Positions 1 to 9,665 of a stretch of 64,000 bases of DNA are shown here, in pieces. Position 1 is the first letter of the stretch. Each line of letters begins with the position of its first letter. This DNA is from Paenibacillus assamensis DSM 18201. Lineage in GTDB: Bacteria; Bacillota; Bacilli; Paenibacillales; Paenibacillaceae. The stretch spans positions 1-64,000 of the forward strand of contig NZ_AULU01000012.1 in NCBI RefSeq assembly GCF_000422445.1. The letters are read 5' to 3'. Made by a program: the position numbers and the translations under genes. The notes beneath the pieces are model-generated. The model did not search any database. It saw only the letters and a list, made by a program, of their open reading frames with translations, and was not told where the DNA came from.

Positions 1-296
<296 letters not shown>

Positions 297-352
297 TAAT
301 GAATATGAAGAAGCGTTTTAAACACTTTGCGATCAGTTTTCAAGGTATAACC

Positions 353-381
353 TTGATTATCAATTAAGATTCACGTATAAT
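353..381 (+). promoter_or_regulatory. Promoter of the tRNA cluster
   Basis: TTGATT and TATAAT are separated by exactly 17 bases, a strong sigma-A-type match, about 38 bases before the first tRNA. The -35 box overlaps the right arm of a short hairpin (TCAAGGT-ATA-ACCTTGA). This suggests that the tRNA genes can be transcribed independently of the rRNA operon. Confidence 0.7.
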
Positions 382-418
382 ACGGTGGACAAGCCTTAAT
401 TAAGCCTTACCGATTTGT

Positions 419-507
419 GGGGAGATACCCAAGAGGCCGAAGGGGACGCTTTGCTAAAGCGTTAGGGTGTTACAGCCGCGAGGGTTCGAATCCCTCTCTC
501 TCCGCCA
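419..507 (+). tRNA. tRNA-Ser (anticodon GCU)
   Basis: 89-nt class II tRNA with a long variable arm. The acceptor stem GGGGAGA pairs with TCTCTCC (one G-U pair). The anticodon loop is TTGCTAA, the T arm is GAGGGTTCGAATCCCTC, and CCA is encoded. Confidence 0.95.
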
Positions 508-537
508 GTGATTTCTAATTTGATATGATATTGATAT

Positions 538-614
538 GGCGGTGTAGCTCAGCTGGCTAGAGCGTACGGTTCATACCCGTGAGGTCGGGGGTTCGATCCC
601 CTCCGCCGCTACCA
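538..614 (+). tRNA. tRNA-Met (anticodon CAU)
   Basis: 77-nt tRNA with anticodon loop TTCATAC and encoded CCA. The acceptor GGCGGTG pairs with CGCCGCT and has a paired first position (G-U). This fits elongator Met better than initiator tRNA, which has an unpaired first position. Confidence 0.92.
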
Positions 615-638
615 TATTACCTTTCTTTCACAAAACAT

Positions 639-714
639 GGACGCTTAGCTCAGCTGGGAGAGCATCTGCCTTACAAGCAGAGGGTCGGCGGTTCGATCCC
701 GTCAGCGTCCACCA
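639..714 (+). tRNA. tRNA-Val (anticodon UAC)
   Basis: 76-nt cloverleaf with acceptor GGACGCT/AGCGTCC, anticodon loop CTTACAA and encoded CCA. Confidence 0.95.
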
Positions 715-720
715 TAATAT

Positions 721-796
721 GCCGGTGTAGCTCAGTTGGTAGAGCGGCTGACTTGTAATCAGTAGGTCGTGGGTTCGACTCCTATCGCCGGCACCA
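721..796 (+). tRNA. tRNA-Thr (anticodon UGU)
   Basis: 76-nt cloverleaf with acceptor GCCGGTG/CGCCGGC, anticodon loop CTTGTAA and encoded CCA. It lies only 6 bases after tRNA-Val. Confidence 0.95.
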
Positions 797-805
797 TCGT
801 AATGC

Positions 806-882
806 GGAGCTGTGGTGTAGAGGCCTAACATGCCTGCCTGTCACGCAGGAGACCGCGGGTTCGAATCCCGTCAGCTCCGCCA
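806..882 (+). tRNA. tRNA-Asp (anticodon GUC)
   Basis: 77-nt cloverleaf with acceptor GGAGCTG/CAGCTCC, anticodon loop CTGTCAC and encoded CCA. Confidence 0.95.
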
Positions 883-940
883 TTACATCCCAAATGAATG
901 AATCATAAGGGAATTGGTGTTTAAGACAATTGCATATTAT

Positions 941-1016
<76 letters not shown>

Positions 1017-1026
1017 TTGTAAATAT

Positions 1027-1112
1027 GGAGGATTAGCGAAGTGGCCAAACGCATCAGACTGTAAATCTGCTCCCATCCGGGTTCGGTGGTTCGAATCCAT
1101 CATCCTCCACCA
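1027..1112 (+). tRNA. tRNA-Tyr (anticodon GUA)
   Basis: 86-nt class II tRNA with a long variable arm, acceptor GGAGGAT/ATCCTCC, a GTA anticodon flanked by the stem CAGA/TCTG, and encoded CCA. Confidence 0.95.
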
Positions 1113-1117
1113 TTTAC

Positions 1118-1193
1118 GAGCCATTAGCTCAGTTGGTAGAGCACCTGACTTTTAATCAGGGTGTCGTAGGTTCGAGTCCTACATGGCTCACCA
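1118..1193 (+). tRNA. tRNA-Lys (anticodon UUU)
   Basis: 76-nt cloverleaf with acceptor GAGCCAT/ATGGCTC, anticodon loop CTTTTAA and encoded CCA. It is the last tRNA of the cluster. Confidence 0.95.
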
Positions 1194-1207
1194 GTTTTAT
1201 CATTAAC

Positions 1208-1235
1208 AACTTCAGTGAATAACTGAAGTTTTTTT
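1208..1235 (+). terminator. Rho-independent terminator of the tRNA cluster
   Basis: A 9-bp perfect stem (AACTTCAGT / ACTGAAGTT) with a 5-base loop is followed directly by a T run, 14 bases after tRNA-Lys. Confidence 0.9.
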
Positions 1236-1389
1236 GTGTATATTAAATTTTATTATATTTACTATACTATTATAAAAATAGCTGATGAATTATTTTACAT
1301 GGGATACGTGATATATGAATGCTAGTTACTTGATATGCTACAATGAATGTAGATATAGATAGAACAGGATGAATGGGCGGAGTGATCAA

Positions 1390-2517
1390 ATGATGATAGA
1401 GAAGCCATCTTTGCATTTGCATATCGAACGTATTCTCGGTAGAACCTTGGAAAAGATATCAGTTCCAACCTCACTATGGAAGGAATGGACTCAACCTTTC
1501 ACTAGGGACGTTCATTTAATAGGTCCTTCTGTAGTTGTCATGCATCACAATGATGGTGATTGGTACTTGCTCTGGGAGATGGGAAGCGAACAGTCTACTT
1601 TGATGAAGCTGGAGTCTAGTCCATTAAGTATTCAGGAGCAACAGTGGATTGAGCTTGTTTTGATGCTAGAACACGGTGAAAAGCTTGAACAAGATATGCT
1701 GACTGTAAGTGAAGAACAAGAAGCGGAACAAGTCGGATCATGGATATTATCCGCTATACATGAGCGAGACTGGAAGGTAGAAATCCCTGAGCATATTCCT
1801 TGGAGTAAGCAGCTCTCAGGTATGGTGACACCGTTCCTTCTTGTTACAGAGCATATTCATCGGGAAGGCCCACGATATCAGCTGTTGAAGAAACTAGTAG
1901 ACTCTTATTTTGACGGCCATACTTTTCTCATACCATTAACGGAACAGGAATGGCTTATTCTTGTCCCGTCGTCCTTAACTGTTACGGAGTTAGATGATGA
2001 TGCAGGCAGTGATGAAACTCAGGAAGAGTTATTAACCTCATATTGTCTAGGGCTGTATGAACTTTTAACTGCTGAGTGGATTGGGGAAAGTCATATGACG
2101 GTAAATTACTCCTTTATTGGTCAGAAGGGTATTCCTGCAACAGTAGCTCATATGAGAGAATCGGTATTTTTAGGACGTACCTTCCATGTAACGGAACATA
2201 TTCATTTGCCATGGGAACTTCATATAGAGCATCTTGCATACAGTATACCTGATCATGTACGAGCGGAATACTTAAAACGAATTGTGAAAAAGACAGAAGT
2301 GTTCCATGATGCAGAAACGATGGCGACCTTGGAAATGTTTTTTCAGCAAAATTGTAGCGTTAGTGAAACTGCGAAGCGTTTATATATTCATCGTAATACG
2401 CTGTTGTATCGACTTGATAAAATTAAGCAGGAAACAGGACTTGATATTCGTTCATTTTCTGATGCCGTACTCATAAAGCTTGTACTATTGCTGTATAAGG
2501 TGGCTCATCAGCAATAG
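1390..2517 (+). CDS. CdaR/PucR-family transcriptional regulator
   Basis: A probable DNA-binding regulator of about 375 residues. The last 60 residues carry the PucR/CdaR C-terminal helix-turn-helix (ATLEMFFQQNCSVSETAKRL, then IHRNTLLYRLDKI), which in this family recognises targets in sugar-acid or purine catabolism. The N-terminal two thirds has no domain I recognise; it may hold a degenerate sensory region. An in-frame ATG at 1369 exists, but it has only AGG touching the start. The ATG at 1390 has GGCGGAG seven bases upstream, so I prefer it. The gene stands alone between the tRNA terminator and a structured intergenic region before an MsmX-type ATPase. Its target is unknown; control of the adjacent sugar-transport ATPase is possible but only inferred. 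Confidence 0.8.
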   Translation: MMIEKPSLHLHIERILGRTLEKISVPTSLWKEWTQPFTRDVHLIGPSVVVMHHNDGDWYLLWEMGSEQSTLMKLESSPLSIQEQQWIELVLMLEHGEKLEQDMLTVSEEQEAEQVGSWILSAIHERDWKVEIPEHIPWSKQLSGMVTPFLLVTEHIHREGPRYQLLKKLVDSYFDGHTFLIPLTEQEWLILVPSSLTVTELDDDAGSDETQEELLTSYCLGLYELLTAEWIGESHMTVNYSFIGQKGIPATVAHMRESVFLGRTFHVTEHIHLPWELHIEHLAYSIPDHVRAEYLKRIVKKTEVFHDAETMATLEMFFQQNCSVSETAKRLYIHRNTLLYRLDKIKQETGLDIRSFSDAVLIKLVLLLYKVAHQQ

Positions 2518-2525
2518 TTGGTGAA

Positions 2526-2594
2526 GCATTGGGATATGTGTGTTGTACAAAAATAGTTTGTAATCGCCTTCATTTTTGTGAAGGTATCCAATGC
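2526..2594 (+). other. Candidate structured RNA segment (three-way junction)
   Basis: An outer helix GCATTGGgATA / TATCCAATGC (one bulged G) encloses two hairpins, ACAAA-AATAG-TTTGT and CCTTCA-TTTTTG-TGAAGG. A T run follows at about 2614-2621. The segment lies just after the CdaR-type gene. It could be an unusual 3' end of that transcript or a small structured leader. It matches no riboswitch class I know. Confidence 0.35.
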
Positions 2595-2635
2595 AGGATA
2601 GACAGTTAGGGGTATTTTTTTGTGCACGATGACTA

Positions 2636-2690
2636 TAGTCAATGGCCCGGCTGTCAATTATGATAGAAATATAGTAAGAAACCGATTACA
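2636..2690 (+). promoter_or_regulatory. Promoter and cre-like site of the MsmX-type gene
   Basis: TAGTCA and TATGAT (2659-2664) are separated by 17 bases. At 2676-2690 the sequence AAGAAACCGATTACA matches the Bacillus catabolite-responsive element consensus WTGNAANCGNWNNCW at all but one fixed position. It would lie just after the predicted transcription start, where CcpA bound to HPr-Ser-P typically blocks transcription. This is a sequence match only. Confidence 0.45.
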
Positions 2691-2716
2691 TTGACAATCG
2701 TAAGGAGGAAATAATC

Positions 2717-3838
2717 ATGGCAGGCGTACGTTTAGAACATGTTTATAAGAAATACCCAGGATCTGATAAACCAACTGTAGTGGATGTTAACCTTGATATT
2801 AAGGATAAAGAGTTCCTCGTATTGGTAGGTCCATCCGGTTGTGGTAAGTCCACAACGCTTCGTATGATCGCAGGTCTTGAAGAGATCTCTGAAGGGCAAC
2901 TCTATATCGGTGATAAGCTGGTGAACGATGTTGCACCTAAAGATCGCGATATTGCCATGGTATTCCAATCTTACGCTTTGTATCCACATATGAACGTGTA
3001 TCAAAACATGGCTTTCGGTCTTAAGCTTCGTAAAGTTCCGAAAGATGAGATCGACAAGCAAGTTAAAGAAGCTGCTCGCATTCTTGATATCGAGCATTTG
3101 CTTGAGCGTAAGCCAAAAGCTCTTTCCGGTGGTCAGCGTCAGCGTGTTGCACTTGGTCGTGCAATCGTTCGTAACCCACAAGTATTCTTGATGGACGAAC
3201 CGCTTTCCAACTTGGATGCGAAGCTTCGTGGTCAAATGCGCTCCGAAATTACAAAGTTGGCTAAGCGTCTTGAGACGACAGTTATCTATGTAACGCATGA
3301 CCAAATTGAAGCGATGACGATGGGTGACCGTATCGTTGTTATGAAAGACGGCTTTATTCAACAAGCTGCTTCTCCAGATCAATTGTACAATCATCCGGTG
3401 AACTTGTTCGTTGCGGGCTTCATGGGCTCTCCAACAATGAACTTCATCCATGGTAAACTAAGTGAAGAGTCTGGTGAGATTCGTTTCAAGACTGAGGGCT
3501 TGAACGTTGTAATCCCGGCAGGTAAAGCACAAGCGTTGAAAGATAAAAACTACATCGGCAAAGAGGTTATCCTCGGCGTTCGTCCAGAAGATATTCATGA
3601 AGAGCCTGTATTCTTGGAAGCTTCTCCAAACAGCATCTTCTCTGCTAATATCGACGTAACAGAGAACTTGGGTCATGAAATGCTCTTGTACTTGAAAGGC
3701 GTTGGCTCTGAGAATGTTATCGGTCGTGTAGACGGTCGTTCTAACGCTCAAGAAGGCCAAAACGTGAAATTGGCTATCGATATGAACAAAGTTCATGTAT
3801 TCGACAAAGAGTCCGAATTGAACGTTTTCGAAAACTAA
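2717..3838 (+). CDS. msmX: MsmX/UgpC-type sugar ABC transporter ATP-binding protein
   Basis: A 373-residue ATPase that energises carbohydrate importers of the MalK/UgpC/MsmX class at the inner face of the membrane. It shows Walker A GPSGCGKST (about residues 39-47), a Q-loop in AMVFQSYALYPHM, the signature LSGGQRQRVALGRAIVR, Walker B VFLMDEPLSNLD, a switch His in YVTHDQ, and a C-terminal MalK-like TOBE region with GVRPEDIHEE. The RBS AAGGAGG precedes the ATG. There are no permease or binding-protein genes nearby, which fits MsmX, a shared ATPase serving several sugar importers in Bacillus. A preceding cre-like site suggests catabolite control. Which importers it serves cannot be read here. 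Confidence 0.85.
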   Translation: MAGVRLEHVYKKYPGSDKPTVVDVNLDIKDKEFLVLVGPSGCGKSTTLRMIAGLEEISEGQLYIGDKLVNDVAPKDRDIAMVFQSYALYPHMNVYQNMAFGLKLRKVPKDEIDKQVKEAARILDIEHLLERKPKALSGGQRQRVALGRAIVRNPQVFLMDEPLSNLDAKLRGQMRSEITKLAKRLETTVIYVTHDQIEAMTMGDRIVVMKDGFIQQAASPDQLYNHPVNLFVAGFMGSPTMNFIHGKLSEESGEIRFKTEGLNVVIPAGKAQALKDKNYIGKEVILGVRPEDIHEEPVFLEASPNSIFSANIDVTENLGHEMLLYLKGVGSENVIGRVDGRSNAQEGQNVKLAIDMNKVHVFDKESELNVFEN

Positions 3839-3847
3839 TTTTTAAGG

Positions 3848-3885
3848 TAAAGCCCAGGGTGTGAATCACTCTGGGCTTTATTTTG
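3848..3885 (+). terminator. Rho-independent terminator after msmX
   Basis: An inverted repeat TAAAGCCCAG / CTGGGCTTTA, with an inner GTG/CAC extension, is followed by TTTTG. It begins 9 bases after the stop codon. Confidence 0.85.
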
Positions 3886-4043
3886 TTTGTATTCATTTTA
3901 TAGCAGCAAGTTAAATGATAAGACAGAAAACAGCATAACCACATTTGCCATTGCCAGGGGCTGAATGAAATAGCGGCTTAGGCTAAATCGAATTCAATAG
4001 AAATTAATTGTAAATTAACGGTTTGGAAACGAAATCTGACTAG

Positions 4044-5840
4044 TTAGTTTAAAGAATTCAAGGAAGCACGTACTGGGTTGGAGAAGCCGAAGTTAGCTAC
4101 TTTGTCCCAGTTAATTGACCAAGTCATAACACCACGGAAGTTAGGATAGCCAGTTGGCTTTCTTAATACATAACTGCCGCCATAGCTAATACCTTTCGTA
4201 ATGTATTTCAAGGCCTTGTCGATATCTGCTGGATTGGTGTAGCCTCCGCCAGCGGCGCTTTGATTGGCAGGAAGCCCTATAGCAACTTGATCTTCACGTA
4301 AAGCAGGGAACATATTGTTCGGATTGTTGCCAATAGGGAAGCCAACTAGCAGCATTTCAGCCATTGCAACTTGGAAGTCTGTTGTACCTTGAGAATAAGA
4401 ACGGCCATCTAAGGCTGTCATGGAACCTGTATTATAGTGCTGCACATGAATAAAGTTCATACGGTCTCTAAATGCATGAATGACAGGGAGATAAGCACCC
4501 CACGGGCCGCCATAAGCAACTAGCCCTCCTTGGACATAGGCTGTTTCAGGTGCCATCGTTAGTTGGAAGGTAGCGCTTTTGGTAGATAGAATCTCTCTTA
4601 CTGCGGCTATAAGATTGACGATCTTAGGTGTAGTCGGACTTCGGAAGTTGGTATCTCCTCCAGCAAGCGCAAGGGAGCTCCCTTCTAGGTCGATATCAAG
4701 TCCGTCAAAGTTATATTCCGCAATAATCGCATTCATGGTGCGAATGAAGTTTTGCTTGTCTGCTTCGGTATTCAATTCGACCGTACCTTCAGCACCGCCG
4801 ATCGATATTTGAACTTTCTTTCCTTTGGCGCGGAGTTCAGCGATATCGGTTTTGAATTGTTCTTTAGTGGCGTTATAAGGAGTAAATGCCATCGTGGCGC
4901 GGTCCCCGACTGGTTCAGCGAACGCTACGTTAATCACATCATAGTTTGGAGATATGTCCCGTAAACGAATGTTTGTAGAGCCATTGTTGAAGTTATGCCA
5001 ATACCCAACAAGAACTTTTCCTGCTACAGCAACCGTATCTTTTGTTGTAATAGAAAGGATCGTACTGTTAGCAGAGCGATTATTTGCCTCGTCTACGGCG
5101 CGGACAGCAACGGCATAGGTGGTGCTAGCAGCAAGTCCAGTGATCATAAAGGTCGTTTGCGCCGTTGTGCCTGCAACCTGCCCGTTAACGATTACCTCAT
5201 ATTGACTGACGCCGATGTTGTCTTGGCTTGCATCCCAGGCAAGACTGATCGTGGTATTCGTGGTGTTGGAGCTGCGTAGATTAGTTGGTACGGTAGGTGG
5301 TTGGTTGTCCACGACAGGCACGGCTGTACGCACTTGAATGGTATTGCTGTCAGTGGATACATTGCCAGCAGCGTCCGAGGCTCTGACGGTGTATGAGTAA
5401 AGGGTATTAGGGGATAAGCCAGTTATTTGATAAGGTGAGTTAGTAGCAGTCCCCACTTGCGTCGTGCCGCTGTATATACGGTATTGTGTAACACCTATAT
5501 TATCAGTTGCGGCTTGCCAAGCAAGTGTAATCGTTGTGGATGTTTGTGTAGGTGATACGAGCGATGCAGGTGCAGATGGTGGCGTGGTATCGACAGGAGC
5601 AGTGGACAGTTTCCATAGTGCAGGTGTGTTAGGTGGCTCCCATCCATTTAATGAAGTGTGCGCTTGCGTACATTCGTAATTGATATTTTGATACGTGACG
5701 ATGGCTCCCTTTTGATAAGAAGTATTTGGCGCCCATGCTGATGCACCGAATACCTGAAAGGGGATTAACAAAGCTACAAGTACAGCGACAAGCATAACAG
5801 AGAGTGGCCGAATGGCTCGGCGATGGATAGATGAATACAT
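4044..5840 (-). CDS. Secreted chitinase: CBM5/12, two FN3 domains, GH18
   Basis: An exported enzyme of 598 residues that probably hydrolyses chitin. In order: an Arg-rich N-terminus and hydrophobic signal peptide (about residues 1-32), a carbohydrate-binding module of the ChiC/CBM5-12 type (WAPNTSYQKGAIVTYQ with aromatic residues to ALWKL), two fibronectin type III domains separated by a short linker, and a GH18 barrel. The barrel carries the catalytic DGLDIDLEG motif (DxxDxDxE, last E the acid). The start at 5840 is chosen because AAGGAGG lies 7 bases before ATG; the frame stays open to 5909 without a better site. It is a single gene on the opposite strand to its neighbours. The architecture resembles chitinase D-type enzymes of Bacillus and Paenibacillus. 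Confidence 0.9.
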   Translation of the reverse strand: MYSSIHRRAIRPLSVMLVAVLVALLIPFQVFGASAWAPNTSYQKGAIVTYQNINYECTQAHTSLNGWEPPNTPALWKLSTAPVDTTPPSAPASLVSPTQTSTTITLAWQAATDNIGVTQYRIYSGTTQVGTATNSPYQITGLSPNTLYSYTVRASDAAGNVSTDSNTIQVRTAVPVVDNQPPTVPTNLRSSNTTNTTISLAWDASQDNIGVSQYEVIVNGQVAGTTAQTTFMITGLAASTTYAVAVRAVDEANNRSANSTILSITTKDTVAVAGKVLVGYWHNFNNGSTNIRLRDISPNYDVINVAFAEPVGDRATMAFTPYNATKEQFKTDIAELRAKGKKVQISIGGAEGTVELNTEADKQNFIRTMNAIIAEYNFDGLDIDLEGSSLALAGGDTNFRSPTTPKIVNLIAAVREILSTKSATFQLTMAPETAYVQGGLVAYGGPWGAYLPVIHAFRDRMNFIHVQHYNTGSMTALDGRSYSQGTTDFQVAMAEMLLVGFPIGNNPNNMFPALREDQVAIGLPANQSAAGGGYTNPADIDKALKYITKGISYGGSYVLRKPTGYPNFRGVMTWSINWDKVANFGFSNPVRASLNSLN

Positions 5841-6288
5841 AACAAACCTCCTTCGTAAATTGAAATCAGGGAAAGATTTGATAACGATCCCTTCTGTTCG
5901 TACAAACAAGGAGTCAGGTCATTATCCTGTTCTCGTGCTCTCACCACCTTTCATTCAGCCCAAGGCATAGTTGGATTCGAGATTTGTGAGGTTTGATCCT
6001 GCAAATGTCTGAAAAATAGGGCTTACGTAGGAAGTGGATGTGGGGGTATGCGTTGATTTCGATGCTATTTTCCATTACGATGGTTACATTGGCAGCTGTT
6101 AGTTGCTTCTATTTGAGAAAGTTTGCAGTATGAATAAGATGAGATCGTACATACCAGATAGAGCTCACAACTTTAGCTTTTGGGCGAAATGATATTCGAA
6201 ATAAAGAACGATATGGTCTTTGTAAGCAGAAATAAATATTTCGTTCAAGTTATATAGATGTTGAGCAAGAGATAAGGAGTGAAAGTCT
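5841..6288. other. Intergenic region between divergent chitinase and hprK
   Basis: This 448-base stretch holds the upstream regions of two divergent genes. Apart from the chitinase RBS (minus strand) and the hprK RBS AAGGAGTG just before 6289, I see no convincing promoter, repeat or small gene in it. Confidence 0.5.
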
Positions 6289-7227
6289 ATGGCTAAAAAG
6301 GTGAAAGTGTCTGAGCTAGTAGAACAATTCCAAATGGAAGTGCTTGCTGGTGAACAAGGCATGAAGCGCCTTATCACGGTGGATGATTTGCACCGCCCTG
6401 GATTGGAAATGGCAGGGTACTTCGATTATCATCCAACTGAGCGTATACAGTTGATGGGCAAGACAGAGCTCACTTTCTTAGAAACGCTACCAGAAGAAAC
6501 AAGATTAGAACGCTTAAGAAGATTTATATCTCCAGAACTCCCAAGCATCATTATTACACGTGGTCTAGATGTACCAACGGAGTTAGTGCAAATCTGCGAA
6601 GAGAACGAGGTTCCATTGCTGCGTTCCCCGCTTGCATCAACTACCCTAGTAAGCCGAATTACGGGTTTCCTTGAAAGAAAGTTGGCACCAACTGCAACGA
6701 TTCATGGTGTTTTGGTAGACGTCTATGGTGTTGGTATGCTTATTACAGGAGGAAGTGGAATTGGTAAAAGTGAAACAGCACTTGAGCTGGTAAAGCGCAG
6801 TCACCGTCTTGTAGCTGACGATGCTGTAGAAATTCGTCAAACCTCTGATAACCAGTTGCATGGTACGGCTCCAGATTTAATTCGTCATCTTTTAGAAATT
6901 CGCGGTATCGGAATTATTAATGTGATGACGCTGTTCGGGGCGGGTGCAGTTCGCAATAACAAGCGAATTAGCGTTGTCATTAAGTTGGAAACATGGCAGC
7001 AGGATAAACAATATGATCGTCTCGGGCTAGATGAGGAGACGACTCGTATTTTGGATACCGATGTGCCGCTAGTTACGATTCCAGTTCGCCCAGGTCGAAA
7101 CTTAGCTGTTATTATTGAAGTGGCGGCAATGAATTATCGCTTGAAACGTATGGGTTACAATGCAGCATTGCAGTTTACTAACAAACTGACAGAGCAAATT
7201 AATGAAGATAGTGAAGACTTCGATTGA
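6289..7227 (+). CDS. hprK: HPr kinase/phosphorylase
   Basis: A bifunctional 312-residue enzyme that phosphorylates HPr (and Crh) on Ser46 when glycolytic intermediates are high, and removes the phosphate when they are low. It is the sensor of carbon catabolite repression in Firmicutes. The N-terminal domain covers residues 1-130. The kinase domain follows, with the conserved His in [11 protein letters not shown] (about residue 138), Walker [10 protein letters not shown] (154-162), and the C-terminal signature region around [18 protein letters not shown]. Length is normal for the family. It leads the conserved Bacillus order hprK-lgt-ppaX-yvoF. The matching HPr-like substrate gene lies at 26.1 kb. 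Confidence 0.97.
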   Translation: MAKKVKVSELVEQFQMEVLAGEQGMKRLITVDDLHRPGLEMAGYFDYHPTERIQLMGKTELTFLETLPEETRLERLRRFISPELPSIIITRGLDVPTELVQICEENEVPLLRSPLASTTLVSRITGFLERKLAPTATIHGVLVDVYGVGMLITGGSGIGKSETALELVKRSHRLVADDAVEIRQTSDNQLHGTAPDLIRHLLEIRGIGIINVMTLFGAGAVRNNKRISVVIKLETWQQDKQYDRLGLDEETTRILDTDVPLVTIPVRPGRNLAVIIEVAAMNYRLKRMGYNAALQFTNKLTEQINEDSEDFD

Positions 7228-7333
7228 TTAATCTTGAATGGTTAGGAGAAATACAGTGAGGTTAGTACGTATTCCTAGTTGGAGAAGTCAATCGAAATGA
7301 TTTGCAAGGGACTGAATCGAGGGAGAGTGAACA

Positions 7334-8380
7334 ATGGATACGATCGCATCAACACTGCTAGATCCAATTGCCTTTAAGCTCGGACCAATTTCGGTATACT
7401 GGTATGGCTTAATTTTGGGCTCAGCAGCGCTAGCAGGTTTGTTAATTGCTATGCAAGAAGGCAAGAGATTTAAAATTCCTCAAGATTTCTTTATGGATTT
7501 ACTGTTGCTTGGTGTTCCATCGGCATTGGTCGGTGCGAGAGCCTACTATGTGGCGTTTAAATGGGATGAGTATAAGCACGATCCGATCAAAATGTTTGCG
7601 ATATGGGAAGGTGGTATTGCAATATACGGTGCGTTGATTGGTGCTGTTATTTGTGCGGTTATTTATGTGCGTCGAAAAGGATATAATTTCTGGCGTATTG
7701 CCGATATTTGTGCCCCAGGGCTTTTACTCGGACAGGCAATCGGACGTTGGGGGAACTTTATGAACCAGGAAGCTTATGGCGGCCCGGTTTCAGAATCGTT
7801 CTTACGCGACACCCTGAACTTGCCAAACTTTATAGTTAATCAGATGAATGTCGATGGGTCGTTCCATCATCCGACGTTTCTGTATGAATCTATATGGAAC
7901 ATCGTAGGAATACTGCTTATATTGGTCATTCGTCGCCTTCGTTTCGTAAGAGCTGGCGAGATTTTTATCGGCTACTTAATGTGGTATTCGATCGGTCGTT
8001 TCTTCATTGAAGGCTTGCGTACAGACAGTCTTGCTTACCAAGGCTCAGAATGGATGGCTTCGATAATGAATGCGTTGTGGCAGCCAATGACAGCTGTGTT
8101 TGAAGCAGGTTATCTTGATCCGAGCTATGGAAATATACGCATTTCACAATTAATAGCTGTACTCCTTGTTCTCGTCGGTATTGTATTCATTATTTTCCGT
8201 CGTGTGACAGGGCGTGCACAGACACGTTATCTTGATCCGATCGTTTCAACGAAGGCAGATGCGGGAACTAGTACTGCTGAAGACAAGTCATCAGCTGGAA
8301 GTGCGGTTCAAAGTTCGGGTTCAGCAGTTGCTGAGGACAAGGTAAATAAAAAAAAGCAAAAAGATGAGCAAAAACAATAG
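7334..8380 (+). CDS. lgt: Prolipoprotein diacylglyceryl transferase
   Basis: An integral membrane enzyme that transfers a diacylglyceryl group from phosphatidylglycerol to the lipobox cysteine of prolipoproteins. The 348-residue protein has seven or so membrane spans. It has the family signature GRWGNFMNQEAYG (about residues 138-150) and HHPTFLYES further on. The C-terminal 50 residues (from about 300) form a charged, Ala/Ser/Lys-rich tail not required by the family. GGGAGAG lies before the ATG. At least two predicted substrates occur in this window, the PotD-like and 47.8-kb lipoproteins. The gene follows hprK by 106 bases. Confidence 0.96.
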   Translation: MDTIASTLLDPIAFKLGPISVYWYGLILGSAALAGLLIAMQEGKRFKIPQDFFMDLLLLGVPSALVGARAYYVAFKWDEYKHDPIKMFAIWEGGIAIYGALIGAVICAVIYVRRKGYNFWRIADICAPGLLLGQAIGRWGNFMNQEAYGGPVSESFLRDTLNLPNFIVNQMNVDGSFHHPTFLYESIWNIVGILLILVIRRLRFVRAGEIFIGYLMWYSIGRFFIEGLRTDSLAYQGSEWMASIMNALWQPMTAVFEAGYLDPSYGNIRISQLIAVLLVLVGIVFIIFRRVTGRAQTRYLDPIVSTKADAGTSTAEDKSSAGSAVQSSGSAVAEDKVNKKKQKDEQKQ

Positions 8381-8436
8381 TGTATGAGCAAGTTGCGTAA
8401 GGTGGAATAGAGAGTAAAAAAGGAGAATGAAGCAGC

Positions 8437-9099
8437 ATGATACGAACAGTTCTGTTTGATTTGGATGGTACGATTATTGATACGAATGATCTTATTATTG
8501 AGACATTTATCGAGATCTTGAAGGATGTCGTACCGGCTCCGTTCAACAGAGAGCATATCATCCCTAGTATGGGATTGACGCTTGAGCAGCAGCTTCAAAT
8601 CTTCACGAAGCAGGATGATGTAAGTGACTATGTAACGGCATATCGAACGTATAACCGTACTCGTCATGATGAGATGGTTAAGCCCTTTCCTCATGTGAAT
8701 GAAGTTGTTCACACACTAGCAGAAGCGGGTATTCAGCTTGGTGTAGTAACGACCAAAGTACGTGAATCCACTGGCCGTGTACTGCGTATGTTTGAGTTAT
8801 GGGACAAGATGGGTACTGTCGTAACCGTACAAGACGTTACGCATGCGAAACCTCATCCTGAGCCGGTCCTAATGGCGATTGAAGCTTTGGGGGCGGACCC
8901 TGCGACTACGATAATGGTGGGCGACAGCCCTGCTGATATCCAGTCTGCAAATGCCGCGGGAGCCATTTCATGTGGTGTTGCTTGGTCTTTAAAGGGAGAA
9001 GCGGTACTGAGAGAGTACGAGCCGCGTCATATCATTCATGACATGCGCGACTTATATGCGCTTGTTGGATTGGAGCGTAGCGCAGGTGAGAAACGTTGA
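8437..9099 (+). CDS. ppaX: Pyrophosphatase PpaX (HAD family)
   Basis: A 220-residue haloacid-dehalogenase-type phosphatase. The catalytic motif [11 protein letters not shown] (residues 7-17), motif II VTTK (Thr and Lys) and the acidic motif [12 protein letters not shown] are all present. In Bacillus, PpaX hydrolyses the pyrophosphate released when HprK dephosphorylates HPr-Ser-P. The location, two genes after hprK, supports this assignment over a generic phosphoglycolate phosphatase. AAGGAG precedes the ATG. The 3' end overlaps the start of the acyltransferase gene by 14 bases. Confidence 0.93.
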   Translation: MIRTVLFDLDGTIIDTNDLIIETFIEILKDVVPAPFNREHIIPSMGLTLEQQLQIFTKQDDVSDYVTAYRTYNRTRHDEMVKPFPHVNEVVHTLAEAGIQLGVVTTKVRESTGRVLRMFELWDKMGTVVTVQDVTHAKPHPEPVLMAIEALGADPATTIMVGDSPADIQSANAAGAISCGVAWSLKGEAVLREYEPRHIIHDMRDLYALVGLERSAGEKR

Positions 9100-9652
9100 G
9101 CGTTATCCAGTAGAAGGTCCTAATAGTTTGTGGCATATTTATCGTACGGTTAGTCCATGGAAGGGCGTTAAAAATTTCATTTTCATTCAGTTGGCGAGAT
9201 ATTGTCCTATTTTACCTTTAAAAAATAGTATTTATCGTCGTATGTTAAAAATGAAGGTTGGTCAGCATTCCGCATTTGGGTTAATGGTGATGGTAGATGT
9301 ATTTTTCCCAGAACGTATATATGTAGGACGTAATTCGATCATCGGATACAATACGACGATATTAGCGCATGAATATTTGATAAAAGAGTATCGTCTTGGG
9401 GATGTTCGGATTGGTAATAACGTGATGATTGGAGCCAATTGCACCATTTTACCGGGTGTTACGATTGGAGATAATGCTGTTGTAGCAGCGGGAACTGTTG
9501 TTCATAAAGATGTTCTTCCAGGTCAAATGGTCGGAGGTAATCCGATGAGAGTGATACGTGAAGTGGCTGCGCAGGAACAAGAGGCATCCATTGAGCATAA
9601 TGATTCTACGGGATTTATTAATATCACATCTGACCCAAAACAACCAAACTGA
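9086..9652 (+). CDS. yvoF: Left-handed beta-helix acyltransferase (YvoF-like)
   Basis: A putative O-acetyltransferase of 188 residues. It has hexapeptide-repeat sequence ([20 protein letters not shown], then [11 protein letters not shown]) typical of the LbH family and a conserved His in ILAHEYL. The closest remembered relative is Bacillus YvoF, which sits at the same place after ppaX. I place the start at GTG 9086 because it gives the short N-terminus of YvoF ([10 protein letters not shown]) and has GGAG ten bases upstream. An in-frame ATG at 9038 would run far into ppaX. The acyl acceptor is unknown. The tight overlap implies translational coupling with ppaX. Confidence 0.85.
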   Translation: MRNVERYPVEGPNSLWHIYRTVSPWKGVKNFIFIQLARYCPILPLKNSIYRRMLKMKVGQHSAFGLMVMVDVFFPERIYVGRNSIIGYNTTILAHEYLIKEYRLGDVRIGNNVMIGANCTILPGVTIGDNAVVAAGTVVHKDVLPGQMVGGNPMRVIREVAAQEQEASIEHNDSTGFINITSDPKQPN

Positions 9653-9665
9653 TGAGTATAAAGGA

